From positions 49,772,101 through 49,836,100 of the forward strand of contig CM069872.1 of NCBI GenBank assembly GCA_036172665.1: a stretch of DNA of 64,000 bases, read 5' to 3'. Origin of the DNA: Prosopocoilus inquinatus (Eukaryota > Arthropoda > Insecta > Coleoptera > Lucanidae). Positions 1-9,705 of this stretch are shown piece after piece. The notes below the pieces were generated by a model. It was given only the letters and a program-made list of their open reading frames with translations, was not told the DNA's origin and did not search any database. Made by a program: the position numbers and the translations under genes. Position 1 is the stretch's first letter; each line of letters begins with the position of its first letter.

Positions 1-141
1 TATTTTAGGCACCTGACCGTTCTTGACTAATGAATTCACACTAGTTTCGTCAAGGCCGCGAAGATCCTGTTGGGATTCAAGTGGTTCAAATTCGCTGAAA
101 TCGTTTAAAACGGCGAAACTTTGCATACTGCTCTCTAACAT
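1..141 (-). CDS. Possible partial first coding exon, runs off the left edge
   Basis: Read on the minus strand, an ATG at 141 opens a frame of 47 codons that is still open at the window edge; a second in-frame ATG lies at 126. The predicted peptide begins MLESSMQSFAVLNDFSEF and is acidic and serine-rich, with no long hydrophobic or low-complexity run, so it looks more protein-like than the background. The frame is open upstream to about 198, where an in-frame TAG closes it. A donor-like CAG|GTGCC lies near position 15, so the exon could end inside the window. I recognise no family. It could equally be a chance frame, and nothing else in the window supports a minus-strand gene here. Confidence 0.25.
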   Translation of the reverse strand, partial: MLESSMQSFAVLNDFSEFEPLESQQDLRGLDETSVNSLVKNGQVPKI

Positions 142-1521
142 CCGGCATCCTATGACAAGGACCTTCTTAAGGAAGAATATTTGCAGCGCCGTAGTAATTT
201 TCTAGTAGATAATCTAGTCTGACTGGCGCGAAATGTAGGTCATCACAATCTATAATGAAACGGCTTCTATAGCCCCGACGACGTCTTGGAGATTCTACTT
301 GTCATTATTACAAACGATTATTTTACAGACACAGTTGCATCAAACTTAGTAGTGGGTTAATGATTACATCTATTTGAAATCAAAACCTTAAATACGCATA
401 GTAACATTCATATGTGTACGTACAGTGCGAGCAAAAATTACTTTTGAATGCTTGTAAAGTTACAAAGCTGCAACTTCACACATATCAGTCATTCTTGCTC
501 GCTCTGTAGATGAAGTTATACAATTAAATGTTGTTTGTTGTCATTCTATTATACTGCAATACTTCTTTTTATTCTGCTGTTACATCACATTAAATACCTT
601 TCAGGCGAAATAAATTTCTTTTTTCTTTTGTTTTCAGGTAAGTCTTTTCCACCTGCTTCACTTTTCCAAGCTTCCGACGATGAGGTGAGTCGTATGCAGA
701 ACGAGCAAATTCAACTGAAAGCCACGTGACTTCAAATTTTAGGTGGGGAGGAACATAAATAAAAAAAAACAACACACACCTGTTGTATTAAATTAAATAA
801 ATTAATTTAAATATTATTTTAGTAAAATAATTTGCAAAATATTCTAGAAAGGTATGGATAAAAGGAATTCAACAAATATAAACAAAGAACGATGTTAGGC
901 TTGCAAACAGTTGAACATAAATATTACTCTTTGTATGATAGGTTTATTTTATTTATAACGCACAGGTTAATATTAAACCTAATTAAATTAAAATAAAAAG
1001 TAATGAAAAAGTTAAAGAAATGGTTTTAACACCAACCAACAGTTGAATTTGCTCACCCTGTATGTTTTCTTCATTCTGGACAATTCTTTAATTCTGGAAA
1101 TATTTTATCAAGGCAGCATTTCATTATTATTATTAGTATTTTTATTTATTTATATTTTTTTGATTTATGAAATAAGAAACTTCTTGTTTTTGGCTGCCCA
1201 AATAAAATGATCTATTCTCCTTCCATAAACGATCATTCTTTATTGGAGTTGATATTTATGATAATACAAATCAGAAAATAAAAAAAAAATGCACAAAAAT
1301 GTGGGTCGTTTCTTTAGAAGAAACGACGAAAAACCTTCACATTTAAGAACGGGATATAAATTTGGGATTTGGTATGAATTTTTTGATTTGGCGAACTCGT
1401 TTCCTTTTGGCATCGCATCGAAATTTATTGCAGATTTTCACTGCAGTATTAATAAATATCATGTGCCTTAGTTTGACTGTCGCAAGTTCAAATGCCTTAG
1501 AAATATTTAAATTGTCGTCGA
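142..1521. other. AT-rich non-coding stretch with one micro-exon candidate
   Basis: No frame here looks coding. The one structured spot is 638-684 on the plus strand: a pyrimidine-rich tract ending in TTTTCAG, then 47 bases open in one frame (GKSFPPASLFQASDDE), then a consensus donor GAG|GTGAGT at 685. That is how a micro-exon would look, but no partner exons were found. The rest is A/T runs and simple words. Confidence 0.4.
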
Positions 1522-1525
1522 TTGC

Positions 1526-1866
1526 AAAAAAAATAGTAGACAATTACAGTTTCCTGTATTTCTTCTTTCTCCAAAATGGCATTGTTTAAATACAGCTTCA
1601 CAGATTTTAAAAAGTTTCGAGCTCCTTAAATTTCGCAATCGAACTAAACCAGACCAGTTTAAAATTAATGACACAGTCATATGCCAAAAAAATACGAAAA
1701 CATAGTATTTACAGAGCGGAATGTGATTTTTATTTTAAAGTCTGGTTTAGTTCGATTATGAAATTTAAGGAGCTCGAAACTTTTTAAAATCTGCGAAGCC
1801 GCATTTAAACAGTACCATTTTGCAGAAAGAAAAATACAGGAAACTGTAATTGTCTAATATTTTTTT
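1526..1866. mobile_element. Foldback/MITE element with ~140-bp inverted arms
   Basis: The left arm (about 1526-1660) begins with an A-run, then ATAGTAGACAATTACAG, and ends with GAACTAAACCAGA. The right arm (about 1739-1866) is its near-complete reverse complement, ending in CTGTAATTGTCTAATATTTT. About 80 bases separate the arms. The same terminal word (TACAGTTTCCTGT near the end) recurs at 8732-8762, 8970-9000 and 9665-9705, so this is a dispersed non-autonomous family. No coding sequence lies inside. Superfamily is not assignable from what I see. Confidence 0.75.
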
Positions 1867-3930
1867 GCTTTCTACGGTAAATTGTTAAACTTATTAAATG
1901 GAAGAGGGAATTTAAAACCGTTTAAGAATTTTTACAGTAATATTTTCTCTTAGTTTCTTTGTTCAATTAATTTAATGTTTTGCTCTTTCACTATTTTTCC
2001 TATGACTTCTATTTTTAAATTAATCTGTGTTTATAATCCAGTGAATTTGCCGCTCGCCTGTTATTTTTCAAAGTTGGTACTAAATTCTGTATTGTTTTAC
2101 CCAACAACGTTTTTACTACAGTTTTACCATGGGATACTTTATTATCATTTCTGTACGTTTGCTTTTTCATTTTCGGCAGTAAATGTAGTAATACCGTTTT
2201 TGATAATAATAATAATAATAAAATAACAATAGTAAGAAGGAAATCAAGATGTAAACAAGAGCGAAATTTTCGGTCAAATTCAGCAGGAGCACCAACGTTA
2301 TTAGTTGAAAATTACCAACATGACAGCGCGCTAAATTCAAATGCCCTTCAATCATTTCTGAACACACCGGACCTAATTTAAAAATACATAATATTTCTAT
2401 AGAAAAAATACAAAATAAAAATGAAATAATTAACTACTCTTACTTATTACTGTTTATTAATGTTTATTAATAAAATCTGAATACTTTACAACCGACTTTG
2501 CGTGCTCACCTGTGAGTTTGATAAGCCGATGTAAATTTCATAGATATTTGACATTGGCTTTTATATTATATCGTCGCATTTGTGAAAGTCCAAACTTTCC
2601 CACAAAATCCGACGTCTTTTTTTTATGATTTTTGAATATTTGTTACATTATTTGCATTAATTTGCATCTGTGAGGAGAGAATGATCGGTTTTCCTATTTT
2701 TATTTTTAATTACCAACGTCGCTTAGAGTCTCTCAATTTAGCGACAGACGATATTAATTCCCGATAGTCGTAAAATTAATAGTAAACACATTTACCGCTA
2801 CTGGAACGCGTTTTTAAATCTCTAAATTTAAATTAATTAGGACATCAAACTTATTTTGTTTATGATTGTTAAACAAAAATTATAATAAAATAATAGAACG
2901 TAAAATTAGTAGGTTTGTAACTGTAGCTGATTATTGCAGTTCATGGTATTATATTATTTATTTTATTTTAAAAAGATATCGTGCCCAAATTTATTTACAA
3001 TCAGTTAGTGCAGTGCCATCTAGAATAACTAGCAAACACTATGGATCGAAACCATGCGCCAGTCGCTTTATAATAGATTCCCAAATAACTAAATCTGTAT
3101 GTAGAATTTAAATATAGAATTAATATCTGGTAGTTGTTTTGGGATTCCCTGAAAGTGTCGATAATAGTGCATGTTAGTTTCTGTAAAAATTTGTTAATAA
3201 ATTTCAGTTTCTCATTCCGCCACCTACTATCGGTGCTTCGAATCGTAAAATATTCAGTTTCTGACTACTTTGTTGAAGAGTAATTGTAGAAATTGTAATT
3301 ATTTTAATTGCAAATACGAGTCAATTAACCGTGGTTTCATATTATTAATTACAATTTAGTTAGTTCCAGTAAAATGATTCGAATTACAGAATTCTTCGAG
3401 CGGGGTTTGCAACCAGAACTTATTGATTTATTTTGCATGACATTTTTTTTTTCATTTTAATTCGAAACCACTATTAATTCTAAATTAATAGTGACTGCTT
3501 TTTTATTTAAGAATATAAAACGCTGTCTGTTAAGTACGTTAACTCACATTGATAACTGAAAAACACCTGTTTTGGGAAGGTTTGCGTCCGAACTAAAAAA
3601 TAGCAATGGATAGTTAACGTCAGTTAACACTTAAATATTTTATTTTTATTATTAAATTTGTTCTAAAACGTATTCCCATAATTTTTTAAAATTTGAATAT
3701 GGTTAGAAGCTTTAGTTAAAAGATGGCAGCACTGTATCTGCACCTGCGAGGTTATTGACTTTCTTCTTGGTGATGAGCCGAATTTTTGTTCATTAAACAA
3801 AATAGGCAGAATTATGTGAGAAACCTTAGCTGATTGACGGTGCAGAGTCTCTTTTGGTACATCTTTAAAGGTGAATGAATATCTTATTGTTATTATGTGA
3901 AACATAACCTCAATGTGTTCCAGTCTTCCC
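1867..3930. other. AT-rich intergenic region upstream of PCID2
   Basis: There is no recognisable gene. A short AAT microsatellite lies at about 2207-2222. The last 60 bases contain a plausible 3' splice site (TGTGTTCCAG ending at 3922) just before the PCID2 start, so a 5' UTR exon and intron may lie in this stretch. I see no clear core-promoter element. Confidence 0.5.
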
Positions 3931-4089
3931 ATGCACTATGACTCTGATGACCCTACCTCATTATTTACAATTGCTGGAAAGATGTTGGCAAGCTCAAGAC
4001 GGCAACAAACTCGCGAGCCTGCTTTCACTGCAACACGAACACATCGTCAGCCCGAATTTACACGTAGAGAACCCGGAGCATTCAGTTGA
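3931..4089 (+). other. Out-of-frame upstream ORF overlapping the PCID2 start
   Basis: An ATG at 3931 lies seven bases upstream of the PCID2 ATG in a different frame and opens 52 codons before a TGA at 4087-4089, inside the PCID2 coding region. Its context is weak (C at -3), whereas the PCID2 ATG at 3938 has A at -3. If the acceptor at 3922 is used, this upstream ATG is in the mRNA and leaky scanning would be needed to reach PCID2. Its peptide resembles nothing and is not proposed as a protein. Confidence 0.4.
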
Positions 4090-5134
4090 GCAGTTCATTT
4101 CGCCACAAATCGATGAACTGGTCGTTTACCACCTAAAATGTCTACATTCTTTGATACAGAAACGTTACCTGGAGGCCTACCAGCACCAAAGCAACATGAC
4201 GCAATGCCTGACGAAAATCATTCAAGTACAAAAGGAAGAAAACTGGTTTCTGCCTGTTATGTACGCAGTTTGCTTGGATCTGAGGTTGCTGGCTCAAAGG
4301 GCCGAAAAGGAAAGGGTCGGAGTAACCGAGAAGCCAGGCGAGATATTAGAAAAGGCGGCCGAGTGTCTCATGGGGTGTTTTCGAGTATGCGCCGCCGATA
4401 ATCGCTCCTCTGAAGAAGACACAAAGCGACTGGGAATGCTCAACTTGGTCAACCAGTTATTCAAAGTTTATTTTCGCATCAATAAATTGCATCTTTGTAA
4501 GCCGTTGAATAGGGCGATCGAGTCTTCACCGTTCAAAGAATCTTTCTCACTTGGCCAACAAATCACCTATCGATATTATGTGGGCAGAAAAGCCGTGTTC
4601 GACAGCGACTACAAAGCAGCAGACGAGTACTTGACTTACGCGTTTGAAAACTGCCATAAATTAAGTACGCGTAACAAGCGCCTCATTCTCATTTACCTCG
4701 TGCCAGTTAAAATGCTTCTGGGGTACATCCCAAGCAAGGAGGTACTGGAAAAGTATGATGTCATACAGTTCTGGGACCTTGTGCAAGCCGTTTGCCAGGG
4801 CAATTTAAAACTGTTTGACGAGCTCATGGAGAAACACGAGTCTTTCTTTATTAAGTGTGGGATTTACTTGATTGTTGATAAGTTGAAGATTATTGCTTAT
4901 CGAAATTTGTTTCGCAAGGTCTATTTGATTTTGAACACGCACCAAATACCGGTGGAAGCTTTGCAGACTGCGCTCGTTTACCTCGGCCAAACGGATGTCG
5001 ACTTGGACGAGACTCAGTGTATTGTGGCGAACCTGATATACGAAGGGAAGATTAAAGGGTACATTTCGCATCAGCATAGGAAGGTCGTTGTCAGCAAGCA
5101 AAATCCCTTTCCTTCTCTTACAAGTTTATCTTAA
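3938..5134 (+). CDS. PCID2: PCID2: PCI-domain subunit of the TREX-2 mRNA-export complex
   Basis: The 398-residue product matches the whole length of animal PCID2 (human about 399). Conserved stretches run throughout: KEENWFLPVMYAVCLDLR in the N-terminal half, LVNQLFKVYFRINKLHLCKP, the helical repeats with YYVGRKAVFDSDYKAADEYL, and the C-terminal PCI winged helix ending GYISHQHRKVVVSKQNPFPS. PCID2 is the metazoan counterpart of yeast Thp1. With GANP/Sac3, DSS1 and ENY2 it forms TREX-2 at the nuclear pore and binds nucleic acid during mRNA export. The gene is a single uninterrupted exon here. The ATG at 3938 is chosen for its A at -3; an in-frame ATG at 3947 is a possible alternative. It is convergent with the CenH3 gene, 531 bases away. 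No frameshift or lesion is seen. An intronless retrocopy cannot be excluded, but the perfect frame favours a functional gene. Confidence 0.96.
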   Translation: MTLMTLPHYLQLLERCWQAQDGNKLASLLSLQHEHIVSPNLHVENPEHSVEQFISPQIDELVVYHLKCLHSLIQKRYLEAYQHQSNMTQCLTKIIQVQKEENWFLPVMYAVCLDLRLLAQRAEKERVGVTEKPGEILEKAAECLMGCFRVCAADNRSSEEDTKRLGMLNLVNQLFKVYFRINKLHLCKPLNRAIESSPFKESFSLGQQITYRYYVGRKAVFDSDYKAADEYLTYAFENCHKLSTRNKRLILIYLVPVKMLLGYIPSKEVLEKYDVIQFWDLVQAVCQGNLKLFDELMEKHESFFIKCGIYLIVDKLKIIAYRNLFRKVYLILNTHQIPVEALQTALVYLGQTDVDLDETQCIVANLIYEGKIKGYISHQHRKVVVSKQNPFPSLTSLS

Positions 5135-5198
5135 GTTGTGAAATGCAGTCTGTTGCGTACACAGAAATATAACGTATTGCCATCATTTTTTTAAGTCG

Positions 5199-5208
5199 AA
5201 TAAATAAA
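5199..5208 (+). terminator. Polyadenylation signals for PCID2
   Basis: Two overlapping AATAAA hexamers lie 65 bases after the PCID2 stop codon, giving a short 3' UTR. Use of this site is inferred. Confidence 0.6.
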
Positions 5209-5665
5209 TTCATCGACCACGAATTGACTTCAGTATGTTTTATTTTTGTGCATTTGCCAAGATCCTTTTGTAAAGTGTCAATGGATTATTTTTACTACCA
5301 ACATAGATTGTCTTATATAAAACTCTACAATATAATACATTTAGTTATGTAAAATAAACATTTATTTTTTAATAATTATGGGAACTTATTGTGTAATTAA
5401 TAAGTGCATAGACAACAACAAACACTGTCAAATTTTTTTTTTAATTCTTACATTCACATACATCCAAAGATTTGCACTAAATTGAGTACATCCTATACAT
5501 TATTAGTATTAAAATAAGTCCTTTAAACACAGTTTCAATCAAAAAGTGTTATTCTGCACTTTCTATATTCGCTTATATTACAGTACAAAAGTTGTAGTCA
5601 AAAACTTACTTCTACAGGTACTTATTTAAAAAATATTTAACAACTTACGATAAACATAAAATTTT
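5209..5665. other. Convergent 3' intergenic region between PCID2 and CenH3
   Basis: AT-rich DNA between two tail-to-tail genes. For the minus-strand CenH3 transcript, TTTATT (AATAAA on the minus strand) lies at 5361-5366 and TTTAAT (ATTAAA) at 5440-5445, so its 3' UTR is probably 220-320 bases long. There is no other feature. Confidence 0.45.
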
Positions 5666-6169
5666 TTAGGCATTATTATTTGTCCGTAGTCTGTTAACTA
5701 ACTGCATGTCTTTAGGAAACAAGGTTACTCTCCTAGCATGTACAGCACATAGATTACTATCCTCGAAAAACTGATGCATGTACATTTCCGTTGCTTGTTG
5801 CAAAGCTTCCAGAGTTTCCAGCTGAACCCTCATATCCGGTCCGTATTGAGCTAAAATTTCTCGAACTACTCGTGCGAACGCGGCTCTAGGAATTACCATT
5901 TTTGTCAGTGATTGCAGGTTTCGTATTTCTCGCACCACTTTCATCGAGAGCTTAAAACGCTTTCCATAAATGACCATGTCTGTGTATGCACGTTTCCGAG
6001 TGGGTTGTTTTTGCTTTCTACGCGAACTACCTTCTCCTTGGGATGTTGTCGAATCTGATAGACTTCCCGACTCTTTATCTGTTCTCCGCTTGCTAGCACT
6101 GCCAGACACATCCTTTTGCGAACTTGTTGTTGCCTTACGTTTTGGAGTCGCCTTTCGTTTACCTGCCAT
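5666..6169 (-). CDS. CenH3 / CENP-A-like centromeric histone H3 variant
   Basis: This 167-residue protein has a basic Ser/Thr/Lys-rich tail (about 1-65) unlike the invariant H3 tail, followed by an H3 histone fold. The alpha-N helix holds [11 protein letters not shown] (78-88), alpha-1 holds [11 protein letters not shown] (96-106), alpha-2 holds [20 protein letters not shown] (118-137), then [19 protein letters not shown] (139-157). Canonical H3 reads [20 protein letters not shown] there; VTLFPKD is the form found in CENP-A. The C-terminus is LRTNNNA instead of IRGERA. Such proteins replace H3 in centromeric nucleosomes and specify the kinetochore. Loop 1 has the same length as in H3, lacking the insertion common in CENP-A. 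The gene has one exon, is intact, and is convergent with PCID2. A divergent non-centromeric H3 variant is the alternative, but the changed tail and fold make CenH3 much more likely. Confidence 0.9.
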   Translation of the reverse strand: MAGKRKATPKRKATTSSQKDVSGSASKRRTDKESGSLSDSTTSQGEGSSRRKQKQPTRKRAYTDMVIYGKRFKLSMKVVREIRNLQSLTKMVIPRAAFARVVREILAQYGPDMRVQLETLEALQQATEMYMHQFFEDSNLCAVHARRVTLFPKDMQLVNRLRTNNNA

Positions 6170-6224
6170 TTAACAAAGTCCCTCTTGTATTTACACACGT
6201 GTATTAAACTTCTCGATAACAATA

Positions 6225-6237
6225 TTTTGGCGCCAAC
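6225..6237 (-). promoter_or_regulatory. Palindromic E2F-type site upstream of CenH3
   Basis: TTTTGGCGCCAAC lies 56-68 bases upstream of the CenH3 start codon and matches the palindromic E2F consensus (TTTSGCGC on both strands). E2F drives S-phase genes, and a centromeric histone needs cell-cycle-restricted expression, so the match is functionally sensible. Binding is inferred. A CACGTG E-box core lies at about 6196-6201, nearer the gene. Confidence 0.55.
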
Positions 6238-6240
6238 ACA

Positions 6241-6880
6241 CATAACCATCAACGGTCGCTTCAAACAAGTCGTTATAAAAGTCGCCACCAACGATGTGTC
6301 ATTGAAGTAACTAACTTGCAAGCAGTGTAGCCAACATCCTAAAAATTTTCATCGGACAAGAACCAACTTCAATTAAAAATGTATTGTCCAAATGAATAAA
6401 AAAAGAAACTTCTAAAATAAATAAAAATTAATCAGTGAGACGCGTTGGCGTTTTATTATGTAGTTTATATTTTTACAATAACAGTAATAGGCGTTCTCGA
6501 TGATTTATCCAACGCGTAATAATTGCGGTGGGAACTTGAGAGAGAAGAACTCTGTTTCAGTGCATGTAAGAGTGAGAATACGCATACAATCGAATCATCA
6601 GAACAGCGTTGCCAGATTAGCCGAAATCCCGCCATTTGGGCTACATTTCATATATATTTGGTGCTTAAAAAAATTATTTGGCGCCTGGTGCTTGATTTGG
6701 GCTACTTTTGTATGTAGTTGCCTTCATATAACGACTTTCAACAAACTTTTACATCTGCATAATATAATCCACACACCTCCGACAAAGAATTCGAAACCGT
6801 GTAGTCGCTACAAAGAAAAAATATACAATGGGATCACTCAATAATGACTGTCCATGCCGCTACTTTAATTTGTAAGTGTT
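6241..6880. other. Non-coding DNA upstream of CenH3; start of repeat-rich domain
   Basis: There is no coding sequence. From 6604 the sequence CAGCGTTGCCAGATT resembles a hAT-type terminus, and TTTGGGCTAC occurs twice (about 6640 and 6690). An inverted related copy lies at 14456-14543. Confidence 0.4.
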
Positions 6881-8460
6881 TTATTACGAGAAGAGTACCA
6901 TTTCCTTTTGTTTTCTGTTTATTTCGAATCTTTTTCCTTTCTCTTTTGTTTCTTATTTGTGAAGTAATCTAAAATTTAAAATTCTGTAATGTTGGTGAGA
7001 CTGACAGAGAATAACGTTGGCAAGACTGTGGCGGCAATTCTCTCTCTCGGTGTGACGTTGGCGGTGTGAAGAAGGAAGTAAAGTAACATTTAATAAAATC
7101 TGGTTTTATTTAACAACCCTCTGCTATCATTTGTTTTAATTTTTCATTGATGTTGCCGGTTTGTTTGTTTTCTTACATCCTTTTGTACTCGACTTGCAAA
7201 AGTTCTTTTCGCTTTCTCTTTTCTTTCCTACGAGTTTGTTTCTTATGCAAAAGCTTTCGTCGATTTTCAATTTTTTGTTGTCTATTTTAGTATCGTGATA
7301 TTTCTGGTTCTCTTTTTTAATTCATTTTATGCATTCGTATTTTTTAAATTTTTTATCAAATCAGTTCTTCACATTTTATTTATATTTATTCCTTTCTTTT
7401 TATTTTCCGCCGGAGATTCATTTGTTTCTTGTTCCTCTTAGTCGAAGAATCGCCGTTCTTTCATTAATTTCTTTTTTTGCTTTCTATTTTGTCTTCATAT
7501 TTTTCTTCTTTTTAGTCGAACAGGTTTTCGCATTTTATTGATTCCTTTTTATAGTTCTCTTTTGTTCCTTGATATCGTGGTTCTTCTATTTTTTTTTTAA
7601 TTGATTTTATCCCATATTTACTCCAATTATATTTTTATATTTTCATCAAATCAGTTTTTCACATTTTGCTGTTTGCAGTTATCTTTTGTTTTCTGCTAGT
7701 TTTTTTTTCTTTGGAAAATCGTTTTTTTCTTTGGTTTATATTAGTTGTCAATCTTCTTTTATTTTTTCAGTGCTTTATGCTTACCCATACATAGCGAGAA
7801 AAGGAAAAATTAAAGAAATGGCAACAAAATACAAGGCGTGAAGAAAAAGAAACAAAATACTGAACGAACGAACGAAACTATGTATTTTCAATTCATGTTG
7901 ATTCGCTCGGAAAACTTGTCTTTCGTGTGGCTCGGCGTTGTCGACGTTCTTTTGTTTCTTTTTCTTCACGCTTTGTATATTGTTGTCGTTTCTTTAATTT
8001 TTCCTTTTCTCATTATGTGTGGAAAAACAGAAAGAATTCAAAAGATAAAAGAATATTGACTATTAAGATGAACCAAAAACAAATGATTTTCCAGAGGAGA
8101 AAAAAATATCAGCGGAAAACAAAAAAAAAAGGAACAAAAGAACGTCTACAGCGCCGAGTTTCGCGAAAAACAAGTCTTCCGGACGAATCAAAAAATTCGT
8201 AGAAAATAAAAGCGAACGAGAGTATATATTTAATACATAAAGAAAAAGAAACAAAAGAATGTCGACAACGCCTAGCCGTACGAAAAACAAGTTTTGTGGA
8301 CGAATCAAAAAAGTCGAAATAAAGGAAATGAAAACGAACGAAAATACATATCGACGTTCTTTTGTTTCTCTTTCTTCACGCCTTGTATTTTGTTGCCGTT
8401 TCTTTAATTTTTCCTTTGTTTCTGATTTTTTTTGCGGGTTTAATTTGTTCTGATATTTGA
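6881..8460. repeat. Low-complexity tract of TTCTTTTGTTT-type words
   Basis: The plus strand is strongly T-rich, made of recurring TTTCTTTTGTTTC-like words with interspersed TCGAC/TCGTT cores. Around 7800-7870 and 8040-8340 the strand switches and the complement AAACAAAAGAA appears. Several short blocks recur, such as CGACGTTCTTTTGTTTC at about 7938 and 8353, so this is a decayed, partly inverted repeat region. Open frames here are shadows of the composition. Confidence 0.6.
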
Positions 8461-8589
8461 AATCCCAAAAATCAGGGATTTTTTAGTTGTTTATTTCTTT
8501 TGTTATTATGCTTCGCACGTGTTTGTTCTATGCTTGAAATGATTTCTTTTATTATATATATATATATATCTATATATTATAAAAAATTT

Positions 8590-8762
8590 AAAAATATGAC
8601 GTACTGTTCTTCTGGATTTCGCAAGTCACACTTACAAAAAAAATCGAAAGGTTTGACAACCTCAAAACTTTTGTGTAAAATCTGTAAAGTCGTACGTATT
8701 TAAACAGTATCGTCTCGGAGAAAGAAAAACTACAGGAAACTGTAATTGTCTACTATTTTTTT
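8590..8762. mobile_element. Partial copy of the 1526-1866 foldback family
   Basis: It contains the family word AAACAGTATCGTCTCGGAGA followed by ACAGGAAACTGTAATTGTC and a T-run, in the orientation of the right arm of the 1.5-kb copy. The left arm is not recognisable; the copy is probably truncated or decayed. Confidence 0.5.
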
Positions 8763-8969
8763 GGTTCGACCAAAACTTGTTACAGGGATCTTAGGCGTTT
8801 CTTTTGGCTTCATTTTATCAGCAAGTTGGCGACACTGTCCGCAAGAAATCTGGCAAGCCTGCATCAGAAACAGTTTTGGTTTTGAAGCGTGCTTCAAGAA
8901 TAGGTAAAATACTTTTCGTAAAACCAAATTTAATTCCGAAGTAAAAAAATCTCTTCTACGGTCGAAACA

Positions 8970-9705
8970 AAAAAAAAATAGTAGACAAAAACAGTTTCCT
9001 ATAATTATTCTTTCTCAGAATGATATTGTTTAAATAAAAGTTAGAGGGCGTTTAAGAATTTTGAAAGCTCTCAGATTTGACAGGCTCAGAACTTTTAGAA
9101 AATCTGTTAAGTCCTATTTAAATAATTCACGATAATCAACAACCAACAGATGGAGCTTTCAATGAGGAAGACAAATAGCTGTCGTTAATAGGTACTTTCT
9201 TTGGCTTAAAAGTTTGAATCATGTTTCGAATAGTTTGGACCTGAATTTCGTAGTTGTTGCAACAAAACACTTGACTTGAATTTTTGATTGACAGTTTATT
9301 TGGAAATGACCATGAGTCAATCCAAACAAGTTTTAAAAATAGAGAGATTCAAAGAAAAGAATGTCTGTTTTTGAATCAAAACACGTTTGGATCACGATTT
9401 TGTGAGCGAAAGAAAGCACCTAATGTTATTCAGTATAACTTGTTCTAATAGATTTATCAATGCTTTTTATCGGTCTTATTATTGTGTGTACGTTATGTTA
9501 AAATTACGGAAGCGTAACAAAACTCAAAACTCTCAAACATTTCAATTTAATGTGTTTTATAGGTTAACCAAATGTCAATGTTTTCCTTATTACAGAGACC
9601 TTCACAAAACTTTCGTTAGATGTCAGCCACTCCGTGATTTTCTCGAATAGCATTTTGAGCGAGAACAATTACAGGAAACTGTATTTGACAACTATTTTTT
9701 TTTGC
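8970..9705. mobile_element. Longer copy of the same foldback family
   Basis: The left terminus is ATAGTAGACAAAAACAG at about 8979. The right terminus (about 9665-9705) is ACAATTACAGGAAACTG followed by a T-run, in the opposite orientation. The interior (about 9120-9660) is shared with the dispersed repeats at 14700-15095 and 36095-36370, so this may be a fuller family member or carry a nested element. No intact frame is visible. Confidence 0.5.
9120..9660. repeat. Dispersed repeat, copy A
   Basis: It shares AACCAACAGATGG, TCAATGCTTTTT, AGGTTAACCAAATGTCA and TTTTCCTTATTA in order with 14700-15095 (copy B). Its 9193-9425 part (GTAGTTGTTG, GCGAAAGAAAGCACCT) matches 36095-36370 (copy C). Copies are roughly 70-80% similar by eye. 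Confidence 0.6.

Noticed and set aside
4138..4401. Plus-strand 87-codon frame inside PCID2
   Set aside because: It overlaps the conserved PCID2 frame in another phase, is Arg/Lys/Gly-rich by composition and resembles nothing.
4805..5101. Minus-strand 98-codon frame over the PCID2 3' end
   Set aside because: It is antisense to a conserved coding region, and its open length is explained by PCID2 codon use.
5941..6321. Minus-strand 126-codon frame overlapping CenH3
   Set aside because: It is a different phase of the CenH3 gene; only the other frame has the histone fold.
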